Shown here in pieces: positions 47,637 to 56,011 of a stretch of DNA of 64,000 nucleotides (positions are counted from its first letter, which is position 1; the number at the start of each line of letters is the position of its first letter). Where the stretch lies: assembly GCA_017462385.1 (NCBI GenBank), contig JAFTRE010000030.1, positions 1 through 64,000 of the forward strand. The letters run 5' to 3'. The notes under the pieces are model-generated. The model saw only the letters and a program-made list of their open reading frames with translations. It was not told the origin of the DNA and searched no databases. A program made the position numbers and the translations under genes. This DNA comes from Clostridia bacterium. GTDB taxonomy: Bacteria; Bacillota; Clostridia; Oscillospirales; CAG-272.

Positions 47637-49262
47637 TTATTGTTCAATGTCAAACTCAAATTTGGTATGTTCAAAATACAGCGTGTTGTGCGCGACGGAG
47701 GTGCGGTCGGCGTCTGCCCAGTAATCGGCGGTGTTTGAGTGCGCGTTATAAGTGGGAAAGTTGGAGGATGAGACGTCGATGCGAAGCCGGTCGCCCTTTT
47801 GTAAGGTCCAGGCGATCTGGTCGAGATCAAAGCACAGCGCCACGCGACTGCCGGGCGTGTAGCTGTCGCATAGGTCGGATATGGATACGATAGTGTCGCG
47901 GACACACCACGCCACGCCGTCACGAATTATGTCGGCGCGGACGAAAAAAGCAGTGTCGGGGCAGTCGGAGGACACCTCGAGCGTTGCGTGTATTTTGCCG
48001 TCCAGCGAGACGGGGGAGTTAAGGGGGGCACTGACAAAGCTGAGCACATCGGGACGGTGATCCGGGGCAGGCTGTGGCTGCATGCCGCCGTTGCCCGACT
48101 GGAAAACATTTGCACCGCCCGGAAAATGAGCGGGATGCTCGGGGTCGTATTTGTAGGACAGCGAGCCGACGACGGGTGTGGATTGCAGTGAGCCGCCATA
48201 CGCAGGGCAGAGAGTAAGACGCGCGTTGGCGCGTTGGCCGAGATTTGGAGTACATATCCAGCCATCACCTGCACGGTAGTAGGTGGTTTGTCCTTTTTTG
48301 ACGTGTGTCAGCGGGGTGCCGAGACGTATGTGGTCAAACCATTCCGCCTCAACGGCGGGGTGTTTTGAATCGGGGAAAAGCGATTCATGCTCGGGCGGTG
48401 TTTCCATCGAGTGCCACCACGGCCCCATATACATAGCCGAAATTCGGCGAGCGTCCGGGTTGAGACGCTCCCAATAATCCAGCATGCCGCGGTAGTGTAT
48501 GTCGTAAAATCCGCCGACCAGAAGCAGAGGTATTTTTATCTCCTCGGGCGCGCGTGCAGCGTAGCGAAATCCCTCGTCTGTGTACCAAAAGTCATCGTCG
48601 GCGTGATTGTTGCGGAATATATTTGTTATTTCGGGCAGAGATTCGCCGTAAACACGCTCGTCGAGCTTTGAAAGCGGGCGATGCTTTAGCTGTTCGTGCA
48701 TGAGCGCGAATTTTTGCTTTGTGTTTATATGATTCCGCATAAAATAGCGCGCGATCCACAGTGTGTAAAGGTCATGCTTTGCGGTGTTGCGTTCGTAGCA
48801 TATGTGAAATTGGTTAGCGGGCATAACGGCAAGCGCCGCCGCCTTGACATCGGGCGGATTTGTACCGATATAAGTCGAGTGTATATAGGATTTGTAGCTG
48901 GCACCGTAAAGATATATTTCCCCATTGTAAAATGACTGCTGTCTTATCCAATCCAGCGTGTCGAGGCTGTCTGTGCGCTCGTATTTCATCATGTTACGGA
49001 ACACACCCTCGCTTGAGCCCGACCCGCGGCAGTGTTGATTGACAACTATATAGCCACGTTCAAGAAAATCCGTGAACGGTGGCTTAAGGTATGACGGGTC
49101 AAACGGTGATCGGGAGACGGGCGGCTCGTAGGGCGTGCGATGAAAGACCACAGGACGGCGCGCGCCTTGCTCGTAATGCTCAGGGAACATTGTTCGGGTA
49201 TACAGCAAGGTGCCGTCCGATGCGCGCACCATTTCTTCGGTAAATTGCGGAATATATTTCAA
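47637..49262 (-). CDS. CocE/NonD-family serine hydrolase (S15-like)
   Basis: The protein has 541 aa. The alpha/beta-hydrolase half has VVNQHCRGSGSSEG and nucleophile elbow YLYGASYKS, with Asp/His expected near GGFYDIHYRG and MGPWWHS; the C-terminal half is the jelly-roll PepX_C domain (LDGKIHATLEVSSDCPDTAFFVRADII). It may be an acyl-peptidase or ester hydrolase. No signal peptide. Substrate cannot be inferred. It starts at 49262 and ends at the shared terminator. Confidence 0.9.
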   Translation of the reverse strand: MKYIPQFTEEMVRASDGTLLYTRTMFPEHYEQGARRPVVFHRTPYEPPVSRSPFDPSYLKPPFTDFLERGYIVVNQHCRGSGSSEGVFRNMMKYERTDSLDTLDWIRQQSFYNGEIYLYGASYKSYIHSTYIGTNPPDVKAAALAVMPANQFHICYERNTAKHDLYTLWIARYFMRNHINTKQKFALMHEQLKHRPLSKLDERVYGESLPEITNIFRNNHADDDFWYTDEGFRYAARAPEEIKIPLLLVGGFYDIHYRGMLDYWERLNPDARRISAMYMGPWWHSMETPPEHESLFPDSKHPAVEAEWFDHIRLGTPLTHVKKGQTTYYRAGDGWICTPNLGQRANARLTLCPAYGGSLQSTPVVGSLSYKYDPEHPAHFPGGANVFQSGNGGMQPQPAPDHRPDVLSFVSAPLNSPVSLDGKIHATLEVSSDCPDTAFFVRADIIRDGVAWCVRDTIVSISDLCDSYTPGSRVALCFDLDQIAWTLQKGDRLRIDVSSSNFPTYNAHSNTADYWADADRTSVAHNTLYFEHTKFEFDIEQ

Positions 49263-49293
49263 AACAGATCTCCATTAGAATTTTTATTTCTAT

Positions 49294-49322
49294 ATTATAC
49301 TACTGTTGCGTCGATTTTGCAA
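49294..49322 (-). promoter_or_regulatory. promoter of the CocE-type gene
   Basis: Minus strand: TTGCAA (49317-49322), 17 bp, TATAAT (49294-49299). Confidence 0.75.
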
Positions 49323-49455
49323 TGATTTGTGCATAAAAATTCAAAAAATTTATTACGGCAGTGTGATTGCGTTATAATTTAATGAAGTTGGGGTTGTTAT
49401 AGACGAAATCACTTTACATACAGCAATTTTTGTCTGTTTTTCGCCTATTTGTGTC

Positions 49456-49484
49456 TTGCAATCGGACAAATATTGTCATATAAT
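49456..49484 (+). promoter_or_regulatory. promoter of the Gfo/Idh/MocA gene
   Basis: TTGCAA (49456-49461), 17 bp, TATAAT (49479-49484). Confidence 0.8.
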
Positions 49485-49523
49485 ATTCTCAAAGACATAT
49501 ACCTTGAAAGGCAGGGGACTATT

Positions 49524-50582
49524 ATGAGCAATAAAAAGAAAGCCGCAGTTATCGGTTACGGAGGCATGGGCGGTTGGCATACCCGCTATCTTTTGCAGAG
49601 TGACGTTATCGAGCTGGCGGGAATTTATGATATAAAGCCCGAGCGGTGTGCGCTTGCCGAGCAAAACGGCATACACGCATACGATTCGCTCGAGCAGCTT
49701 CTTGCAGACGAGACGGTAGAGCTGGTAACCATTGCAACTCCCAATGAGCTTCACAAGCCGCTTGCCATCAAGGCGTTGGCGGCGGGCAAGAACGTCATTT
49801 CCGAGAAGCCTGTTACGCTGTCAAGCGCTGATCTTGCCGACATGATCGCGGCGTCGAAAAAATACGGCAAGTTGTTTACCACGCACCAGAATCGCCGTTG
49901 GGACTGCGATTATCTTATGATGAAGCAGGTGTATGCGTCGGGAGAGCTGGGCGAGGTCACCTCTGTTGAATCGCGCATTCACGGCTCTCGCGGTATCCCG
50001 GGTGACTGGCGCGGCAAAAAGGAGCACGGCGGCGGCATGATACTCGACTGGGGCGTGCACCTCATCGACCAGATGCTGGGAATTATTTATGACAAAAAGA
50101 TACAGTCCATATACTGCCGTTGCTATCATATAACCAACTATGAGGTTGATGACGGCTTCCGTCTTGAGCTTTATTTTGAAGACGGACTGACCGCGCTGAT
50201 CGAGGTCGGCACCAGCAACTTTATCTCGCTGCCGCGTTTCTATATGACGGGTACCAACGGCTCGGCTATGGTCAATGACTGGCGCGAGGACTGCCGCGTG
50301 GTCTGCTGTAAGAACTGGGATGAGAAAGATGTCGTTCCCGTTGTGACTGCGGCGGGTCTGACCAAGACCATGGCACCGCGCGATGAAAAGACTATTACCG
50401 AGAGCTTTGTCCGCAGACCCGATTCGGACGTACATGACTTCTATCGCAATGTTTGTGCCGCAATTGACGGCAAGGAGACTCAGATAGTCACGCACGAGCA
50501 GCTCATGCGCGTAATGCGTGTGATGGAGGCGGCGTTTGAGTCGGACAGACTCGGCAGACCCGTGCAGTTTGAAGACAGATAA
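49524..50582 (+). CDS. Gfo/Idh/MocA-family dehydrogenase
   Basis: The protein has 352 aa. Rossmann domain with VIGYGGMGGWHTRYLL and the EKPVTLS segment (catalytic Lys), then the substrate domain with GGMILDWGVHLIDQMLG (His/Asp catalytic pair). It oxidises a sugar or inositol derivative with NAD(P). The start at 49524 follows AGGGG; a longer frame covers the promoter. It ends before a palindrome array. A sugar isomerase-like gene lies 640 bp downstream and could act in the same pathway. Confidence 0.92.
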   Translation: MSNKKKAAVIGYGGMGGWHTRYLLQSDVIELAGIYDIKPERCALAEQNGIHAYDSLEQLLADETVELVTIATPNELHKPLAIKALAAGKNVISEKPVTLSSADLADMIAASKKYGKLFTTHQNRRWDCDYLMMKQVYASGELGEVTSVESRIHGSRGIPGDWRGKKEHGGGMILDWGVHLIDQMLGIIYDKKIQSIYCRCYHITNYEVDDGFRLELYFEDGLTALIEVGTSNFISLPRFYMTGTNGSAMVNDWREDCRVVCCKNWDEKDVVPVVTAAGLTKTMAPRDEKTITESFVRRPDSDVHDFYRNVCAAIDGKETQIVTHEQLMRVMRVMEAAFESDRLGRPVQFEDR

Positions 50583-50648
50583 TTAATATTGATAAAATAA
50601 AGTTCGCCCGCCGATATGCGTGATGTCCTTAACGGACGATCACTCGTC

Positions 50649-50825
50649 GAGATAAATCCCTGACGGGATTTTCGATATGTTGCTTACGCAACTCGATATG
50701 CCTACGGCTCGATATGTTTGCTACGCAAACGAGGGATTTATCTCATATCGAATTGGCGCGAAGCGACAATATATCGAGTTCGAGCAAAGCGAGAACATAT
50801 CGAGTCAACGTAGTTGACATATCGA
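50649..50825. repeat. second TCGATAT/ATATCGA hairpin array
   Basis: Three TCGATAT (50672, 50693, 50709) then four ATATCGA (50745, 50771, 50797, 50819), so the 7-mer inverts in the middle as in the 10.4 kb array. Units enclose variable hairpins: GTTGC-TTAC-GCAAC, GCC-TAC-GGC, GTTTGC-TAC-GCAAAC, GTCAAC-GTA-GTTGAC. A 12-bp inverted repeat GAGATAAATCCC (50649-50660 and 50733-50744) embraces the first half. Non-coding. Confidence 0.75.
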
Positions 50826-50839
50826 CAGAATAAAAAAAG

Positions 50840-51090
50840 AGCAAAAATACACGCTTTGTTTTCATACACACGTTAGTGTTGCTTTTGAAAGTTGTGTCGC
50901 AGCAATAGAAGCCGTGTATTTTTCGTGCGCGGCTTCGGCTGCGCACTTTTTGTTTGGAGGTGATAGTAATGAACGCCAATGAATACATATAGGGAACGCA
51001 CGAAAAGCACGGCTCCGAATTGTTGCGACGCAAATCAAAAATATCACGTAAAGAGAACACAAAAAGCCCGCCGGTCTCGGCGGGCAAACT
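50840..51090. other. non-coding block with hairpins and a stop-interrupted small frame
   Basis: AAAAATACACG (50843-50853) and CGTGTATTTTT (50912-50922) form a long-range inverted repeat. GTGCGC...GCGCAC with TTC loop (about 50924-50946) is followed by TTTTTG, a plus-strand terminator. GGAGG then precedes ATG 50969, whose frame stops at TAG 50990 after seven codons but is open again for 48 codons. GCCCGCCG-GTCT-CGGCGGGC (51067-51086) is a terminator for the minus strand (TTTTTG). Probably a dispersed structured element or gene remnant; no protein is called. Confidence 0.45.
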
Positions 51091-51162
51091 TTATAAAAAG
51101 CACTTTTTGAGTAATTACATTGCATTTTTTTGTATTTACTTGTAATTACCCTTTAAATGTTG

Positions 51163-51191
51163 TTGATTTGCTTGTTTTTAAGTGATAAAAT
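51163..51191 (+). promoter_or_regulatory. promoter of the sugar isomerase-like gene
   Basis: TTGATT (51163-51168), 17 bp, TAAAAT (51186-51191). Confidence 0.65.
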
Positions 51192-51221
51192 ATTCGTACA
51201 ATAAAAATTGGGAGATAAAAA

Positions 51222-52040
51222 ATGAGAAAAACAGGTACGATCTTCAGACCCGTCAAGGGTAAAGACAACGCATATCTTGCCGAATACATACGTTCACTGG
51301 GTTTTGACTGCGTATTTACAGGCTACCCCAGTCCCGAAAAGGTGGAGGCGTTTGCCGAGACCTTTGCCCGTGCCGGGCTTTATTATGAGAGCATACACGC
51401 CCCTTTTCAGAACATGAACGATATCTGGGCGCATGGCGAGGAGGGAGAGGCCATGCTTGCCTGGCTGATGGCGTGCCTTGAGGACTGCAAGCGGCTGAAT
51501 GTTCCCGTTATGGTAGTGCATTTGAGCAAGGGCATAACTCCACCGTCCGTCAACGATATAGGGCGCTCGCGCTGGGACAGACTTGTCGACGCGGCGGTAA
51601 AGGGTGGTGTTAAGATAGCATTTGAAAACCAAAGATTTTTGGCAAACATTGCTTTTGTTATGGAGCTTTATAGGAATGTTCCCCAGGTAGGCTTTTGCTG
51701 GGACTGCGGACATGAGAACTGCTATACGACAAATATCGAATTTATGAAGCTGTTCGGCGACAGACTGATGTATACTCACATACATGACAACAACGGTATC
51801 GTTCACGGTGTGCTTGAAAACCAGACAGCCGACGATCTGCACCTTATCCCTTTTGACGGCAATTTGAATTATAACCGCTTTGCCGAGCATATCCGAAATT
51901 CCGGCTTTGACGGCACTCTGACGTTGGAGCTGTGCGGCTACAACAAAAACGGCTATGACGAAAAATACACCGTCGAGCAGTTTCTTGCAAAAGCATATGA
52001 TTCGGTGGCGAAGCTTGTCAAAATGTGTGACGGGGAATGA
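51222..52040 (+). CDS. sugar phosphate isomerase/epimerase-like TIM barrel
   Basis: The protein has 272 aa of the AP endonuclease 2/xylose isomerase-like superfamily. Visible metal-site elements: ESIHAPFQN, VVHLSKG, IAFENQRF (Glu), GFCWDCGHEN (Asp-His), YTHIHDNNG (His), and LTLELCGYNKNG (Glu). It may isomerise or epimerise a sugar, inositol or hydroxypyruvate-type substrate. GGGAG precedes the ATG. A hairpin behind it lies between the next promoter and the next gene. Confidence 0.88.
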   Translation: MRKTGTIFRPVKGKDNAYLAEYIRSLGFDCVFTGYPSPEKVEAFAETFARAGLYYESIHAPFQNMNDIWAHGEEGEAMLAWLMACLEDCKRLNVPVMVVHLSKGITPPSVNDIGRSRWDRLVDAAVKGGVKIAFENQRFLANIAFVMELYRNVPQVGFCWDCGHENCYTTNIEFMKLFGDRLMYTHIHDNNGIVHGVLENQTADDLHLIPFDGNLNYNRFAEHIRNSGFDGTLTLELCGYNKNGYDEKYTVEQFLAKAYDSVAKLVKMCDGE

Positions 52041-52052
52041 GCTGCAAATGTA

Positions 52053-52111
52053 TTGACGGCGGGACTTTTTGATGGTATAATAAAAGGTGGCATGAAAAAC
52101 ATGCCACCTTT
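52053..52111 (+). promoter_or_regulatory. promoter followed immediately by a terminator-like hairpin
   Basis: TTGACG (52053-52058), 17 bp, TATAAT (52076-52081). The perfect stem AAAGGTGGCATG-AAAAA-CATGCCACCTTT (52083-52111) begins at the predicted start of transcription and is followed by GAATTTTAA. It may end the upstream transcript, or attenuate or protect the downstream one. Confidence 0.7.
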
Positions 52112-52131
52112 GAATTTTAATGGTGTTAAGC

Positions 52132-52905
52132 ATGAAAAATAAAACCGTAATGACCTTTTTCCGCGTTGGAGAGGGCGAGTGCCGCCTGCGCCTTACCGTC
52201 GCATCCGACCTGCATAATTCGCCGTATGAAGATATACTGCCGCTGATACGCGAGGCGTGTCCCGATGCGATAGTCGTTCCCGGCGACCTTTGCGGCGCGT
52301 TGTGCGAAGCGAGTGAACCCGGCGGCGAGGTGACGTCAAGGTATATAGAGGAATCCCGAAAAAACGATGTTGGCTTTGCTTTTATCGCAGAGGCGGCGAA
52401 AATTGCGCCCGTTTATTGCTCGGTAGGCAACCATGAGGTCAGCGTATCCCCCTCAAATCGAGCGCGTTATACGCAAGCCGGCGCAGTATTGCTGGACAAC
52501 AGCTATGTCAGGCTGGGCGATTTTTTGCTGGGCGGACTTACCACGGGTGGTGCGCACGGCTTGTGGCATAAGAGCAACGCCCCCGATCTTGCGTGGCTTG
52601 AAAGCTTTGCACGGCTTGACGGACGCAAAATATTGCTGTCCCATCACCCCGAGTATTGGGAACGGCATATAATAGGTATGGATATCTTTTTGACTGTATC
52701 GGGTCATGCGCATGGCGGACAGTGGCGCGCCTTCGGGCGCGGGCTTTTCGCGCCGGGGCAGGGGCTTTTCCCGCGATATACGTCGGGAGTGCACCGTCGC
52801 GGCGAGCAATATCTGGCGATCAGCCGCGGTTTGCGCAAGGAGACCGAGGTACCGCGCATCAACAACCCGCCTGAGCTTATCACTATTGATATAATGTACA
52901 ATTAA
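52132..52905 (+). CDS. calcineurin-like metallophosphoesterase
   Basis: The protein has 257 aa with the full metallophosphoesterase signature: ASDLHN (D-x-H), VPGDLCG (GD), SVGNHEVS (GNHE), LSHHPEYW and SGHAHGGQWR (GHxH). No TM anchor or signal peptide with the start at 52132 (MKNKTV). No clear ribosome site is seen, and an in-frame ATG at 52120 is equally weak. Phosphohydrolase of unknown substrate. GlmM follows after 13 bp and may be co-transcribed. Confidence 0.9.
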   Translation: MKNKTVMTFFRVGEGECRLRLTVASDLHNSPYEDILPLIREACPDAIVVPGDLCGALCEASEPGGEVTSRYIEESRKNDVGFAFIAEAAKIAPVYCSVGNHEVSVSPSNRARYTQAGAVLLDNSYVRLGDFLLGGLTTGGAHGLWHKSNAPDLAWLESFARLDGRKILLSHHPEYWERHIIGMDIFLTVSGHAHGGQWRAFGRGLFAPGQGLFPRYTSGVHRRGEQYLAISRGLRKETEVPRINNPPELITIDIMYN

Positions 52906-52918
52906 AATGGAGATGACT

Positions 52919-54289
52919 ATGGGAAAATATTTCGGAACAGACGGCTTCAGAGGTGAGGCAAATGTTACTCTCACCGCCGACCACGCATATAAGATAGGCC
53001 GTTTTCTCGGCTGGTATTACACAAAGCCGGACGGAAGTCCCGCGCGTATTGTTATCGGCAAGGATACAAGACGCTCCAGCTATATGTTCGAGTATGCCAT
53101 AGCGGCGGGCATTGCCGCATCGGGCTCAGACGCATATCTGCTGCACGTTACCACAACGCCCAGTGTGTCTTATGTTACGAGGCTTGAAGAGTTTGATTGC
53201 GGTGTTATGATATCTGCGTCACACAATCCGTATTATGACAACGGTATCAAGCTGGTGGACTCGGGCGGAGTCAAGATGGATGACGAGACTATCGCAAAGA
53301 TCGAGATGTATATTGACGGCGATCTTGCGGGGCTGGGTATCGAGGGCGACGAGCTTCCGTTTGCAACGGGCGAGCATGTCGGCCGCAGTGTCGATCACGC
53401 GGCGGGCAGAAACCGCTATATAGGTTATCTTATCTCACTTGCCGCCGAGTCGTTCAAGAATTACCGCGTCGGTCTTGACTGTGCAAACGGCAGTGCATGG
53501 ATGATAGCACGCAGTGTTTTTGAGGCGTTGGGAGCTAAGACTTATGTTATCAACGCCGAGCCGGACGGCAAAAATATCAACCGCGGCGCGGGCTCGACAC
53601 ATATTGACGCGCTCAAAAAATTTGTGGTCGAAAATAAGCTGGACGCCGGCTTTGCCTATGACGGCGACGCCGACCGCTGTATCGCGGTGGACGAAAACGG
53701 CAACGAAATAAACGGCGACCATATAATTTATATTTTTGGTAAGTCACTCAAGGAAAAGGGACAGCTTATCAATAATACTGTGGTCACCACGGTCATGTCC
53801 AACCTCGGGCTTTACCATGCACTGGATGAGGCGGATATACGTTACGAGCAAACGGCGGTCGGAGATAAATATATTTATGCCAACATGGTGCAGAACGGGC
53901 ATATTGTCGGCGGTGAGCAGTCGGGTCATGTGATACTCGGCAAGCTTGCCACTACGGGTGACGGTATACTCACCTCCATCAAGCTCATGGAGACTGTCGT
54001 TTCCAAAAAGACAACGCTCTCAAAGCTCGCAGAGCCTGTCGTTATCTTCCCGCAGATAACCAAGAATGTGCGCGTGGTCGATAAGAAAAAGGTCACCGAA
54101 AACGCCGAAGTGCTTGCAAAGGTGCAGGAGATAACCGATACACTGGGGAACGACGGCAGAATTTTGCTTCGCGAGAGCGGCACAGAGCCTGTTGTGCGAG
54201 TTATGGTGGAGGCTGAGAGCGCCGAGCGGTGCGAGAAGCTGGTGCAACAGGTGATAGATTTGATAATTGCGCGCAGACTTGATAAATAA
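52919..54289 (+). CDS. glmM: phosphoglucosamine mutase-type phosphohexomutase
   Basis: The protein has 456 aa. Four domains of the alpha-D-phosphohexomutase family: phospho-Ser101 in MISASHNPYYDNGIK, metal loop DGDADRCI, sugar loop GEQSGH, and phosphate loop RESGTEPVVRVMVE. FGTDGFRG at the N-terminus is typical of GlmM, which converts glucosamine-6-phosphate to glucosamine-1-phosphate for peptidoglycan. GGAG precedes the ATG at 52919. A related phosphomannomutase activity cannot be excluded. Confidence 0.92.
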   Translation: MGKYFGTDGFRGEANVTLTADHAYKIGRFLGWYYTKPDGSPARIVIGKDTRRSSYMFEYAIAAGIAASGSDAYLLHVTTTPSVSYVTRLEEFDCGVMISASHNPYYDNGIKLVDSGGVKMDDETIAKIEMYIDGDLAGLGIEGDELPFATGEHVGRSVDHAAGRNRYIGYLISLAAESFKNYRVGLDCANGSAWMIARSVFEALGAKTYVINAEPDGKNINRGAGSTHIDALKKFVVENKLDAGFAYDGDADRCIAVDENGNEINGDHIIYIFGKSLKEKGQLINNTVVTTVMSNLGLYHALDEADIRYEQTAVGDKYIYANMVQNGHIVGGEQSGHVILGKLATTGDGILTSIKLMETVVSKKTTLSKLAEPVVIFPQITKNVRVVDKKKVTENAEVLAKVQEITDTLGNDGRILLRESGTEPVVRVMVEAESAERCEKLVQQVIDLIIARRLDK

Positions 54290-54314
54290 ATTTTAAAAAT
54301 GTTGTAAAATGCTG

Positions 54315-54343
54315 TTGCAAAAAGCCCCAAAAAGTGCTATACT
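54315..54343 (+). promoter_or_regulatory. promoter of the DUF1846 gene
   Basis: TTGCAA (54315-54320), 17 bp, TATACT (54338-54343). Confidence 0.75.
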
Positions 54344-54357
54344 TAATAGGGCACAGA

Positions 54358-54393
54358 AAAAGCGGACCCCTTGAGGGGTTCGCTTTTGATTTT
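54358..54393 (+). terminator. leader terminator/attenuator before the DUF1846 gene
   Basis: AAAAGCGGACCCC (54358-54370), TTGA, GGGGTTCGCTTTT (54375-54387), then GATTTTTT. It lies after the promoter and 26 bp before the start codon, so it should either attenuate the gene or end read-through from glmM. Confidence 0.75.
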
Positions 54394-54418
54394 TTGAGAG
54401 ATATACCGGAGGCGGAAA

Positions 54419-55903
54419 ATGTTTAAAATAGGCTTTGATAATGATAAGTATATAAAACTTCAATCAGAGAAGATAAGAGAACGTATAGATCATTTCGGCG
54501 GCAAGCTGTATCTTGAATTCGGCGGCAAGCTGTTTGACGATTTTCATGCGTCGCGCGTGCTGCCCGGTTTTGCACCCGACAGTAAGGTCAGAATGCTGAT
54601 GGAGCTTCGGGACGAGGCGGAGATAGTTATTGTTATCAGCGCCGACGCCATTGAGAAAAATAAGCGCCGCGGTGACCTCGGTATCACATACGATCTTGAC
54701 GTCCTGCGCCTTATCGACGCTTTTCGCGGTATCGGACTTTATGTCGGCAGTGTCGTGCTGACACAGTATCGCGCTCAGCATAATGCCGAGAGATTTGCGA
54801 AAAAATTGCAGGCGTTGGGTATTGATGTTTACCATCATTATCCCATTCGGGACTATCCTTACAACATTCCCCTTATCGTCAGCGACGAGGGCTATGGCAA
54901 AAACGAATATATCAAGACCTCGCGCTCGTTGGTGGTGGTTACCGCGCCCGGTCCCGGAAGCGGCAAGATGGCGACCTGCCTTTCCCAGCTTTATCATGAG
55001 CAAAAGCGGGGAGTTGCGGCGGGATACGCCAAATTTGAGACTTTCCCGATATGGAATCTGCCGCTCAAGCATCCGGTCAACCTCGCGTATGAGGCGGCTA
55101 CTGCCGACCTTGACGACGTCAACATGATTGACCCCTTCCACCTCGAAGCATACGGTGAGACAACTGTCAATTACAACCGCGATATCGAAATTTTCCCCGT
55201 GCTTCAGGCAATGCTCAATAAAATATACAATTCATGCCCCTACAAGAGCCCGACCGATATGGGCGTAAATATGGCGGGCTATGCCATAAGTGACGATGAG
55301 GTTTGCCGCGAGGCATCCAAGCAGGAGATAGTTCGCCGCTATTACGCCACCTGTTGCGCACAGCGCCAAAGCATGGCGGAGACGGCGGAGGTATACAGGC
55401 TCGAAATGCTTATGAACTCGCTCGGCATTTCGTCCGAGATACGCGGCTGTGTCGCCGCGGCGCTTTCTACCGCAGAGCGGACAGAGGGGCCGTCTGTGGC
55501 TATCGAGCTGCCCGACGGAAGAATGGTTACGGGCAAAACGTCATCTCTGCTCGGTGCGTCCAGTGCGGCATTGCTAAATGCGCTCAAGGTGCTTGGCGGC
55601 ATTGACGACAATATACATCTCATATCTCCCAGCATAATCGAGCCGATACAAAAGCTCAAAACGGGTCATATGGGCAACCACAACCCCCGCCTGCATACCG
55701 ACGAGATACTCATCGCGCTGTCCATCTGCGCCGTTACAGACCCGACCGCCGCGCGTGCGCTGGCACAGCTTGAGGGACTGCGGGGCGGAGAGGCGCATTC
55801 CACCGTCATACTTTCAAGCGTCGACGCGGGCGTTTTCAAAAAGCTTGGTGTCAATCTCACCTGCGAGCCCGTTTATCAGACAAAAAAGCTGTATCATAAA
55901 TAA
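54419..55903 (+). CDS. DUF1846 (UPF0371) family protein
   Basis: The protein has 494 aa, matching the usual length of DUF1846. Recognised by the N-terminal IGFDNDKYIKLQSEKIRERI, FGGKLYLEFGGKLFDDFHASRVLPGF, and TAPGPGSGKMATCLSQLYHE with a P-loop-like GPGSGK. Structural studies of relatives suggest a nucleotide-binding enzyme, but no activity is firmly assigned. Monocistronic, with a leader hairpin and its own terminator. Confidence 0.93.
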   Translation: MFKIGFDNDKYIKLQSEKIRERIDHFGGKLYLEFGGKLFDDFHASRVLPGFAPDSKVRMLMELRDEAEIVIVISADAIEKNKRRGDLGITYDLDVLRLIDAFRGIGLYVGSVVLTQYRAQHNAERFAKKLQALGIDVYHHYPIRDYPYNIPLIVSDEGYGKNEYIKTSRSLVVVTAPGPGSGKMATCLSQLYHEQKRGVAAGYAKFETFPIWNLPLKHPVNLAYEAATADLDDVNMIDPFHLEAYGETTVNYNRDIEIFPVLQAMLNKIYNSCPYKSPTDMGVNMAGYAISDDEVCREASKQEIVRRYYATCCAQRQSMAETAEVYRLEMLMNSLGISSEIRGCVAAALSTAERTEGPSVAIELPDGRMVTGKTSSLLGASSAALLNALKVLGGIDDNIHLISPSIIEPIQKLKTGHMGNHNPRLHTDEILIALSICAVTDPTAARALAQLEGLRGGEAHSTVILSSVDAGVFKKLGVNLTCEPVYQTKKLYHK

Positions 55904-55908
55904 ATCGG

Positions 55909-55950
55909 CGACTGCCGTGCGCGCAATCTGCGGCGGCAGTCGTTATTTTT
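55909..55950 (+). terminator. terminator after the DUF1846 gene
   Basis: CGACTGCCG (55909-55917) pairs perfectly with CGGCAGTCG (55934-55942), followed by TTATTTTTA. Confidence 0.8.
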
Positions 55951-56011
55951 AGGTAACTTTAAGGTGTCGGGTGTATACTAAACCTGTAAATAAATGATAA
56001 GGAGGCAAACT

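Noticed and set aside
50743..51087. 114-codon minus-strand frame
   Set aside because: Covers the hairpin array, inverted repeats and a terminator; no ribosome site. Sequence constraints look structural, not coding.
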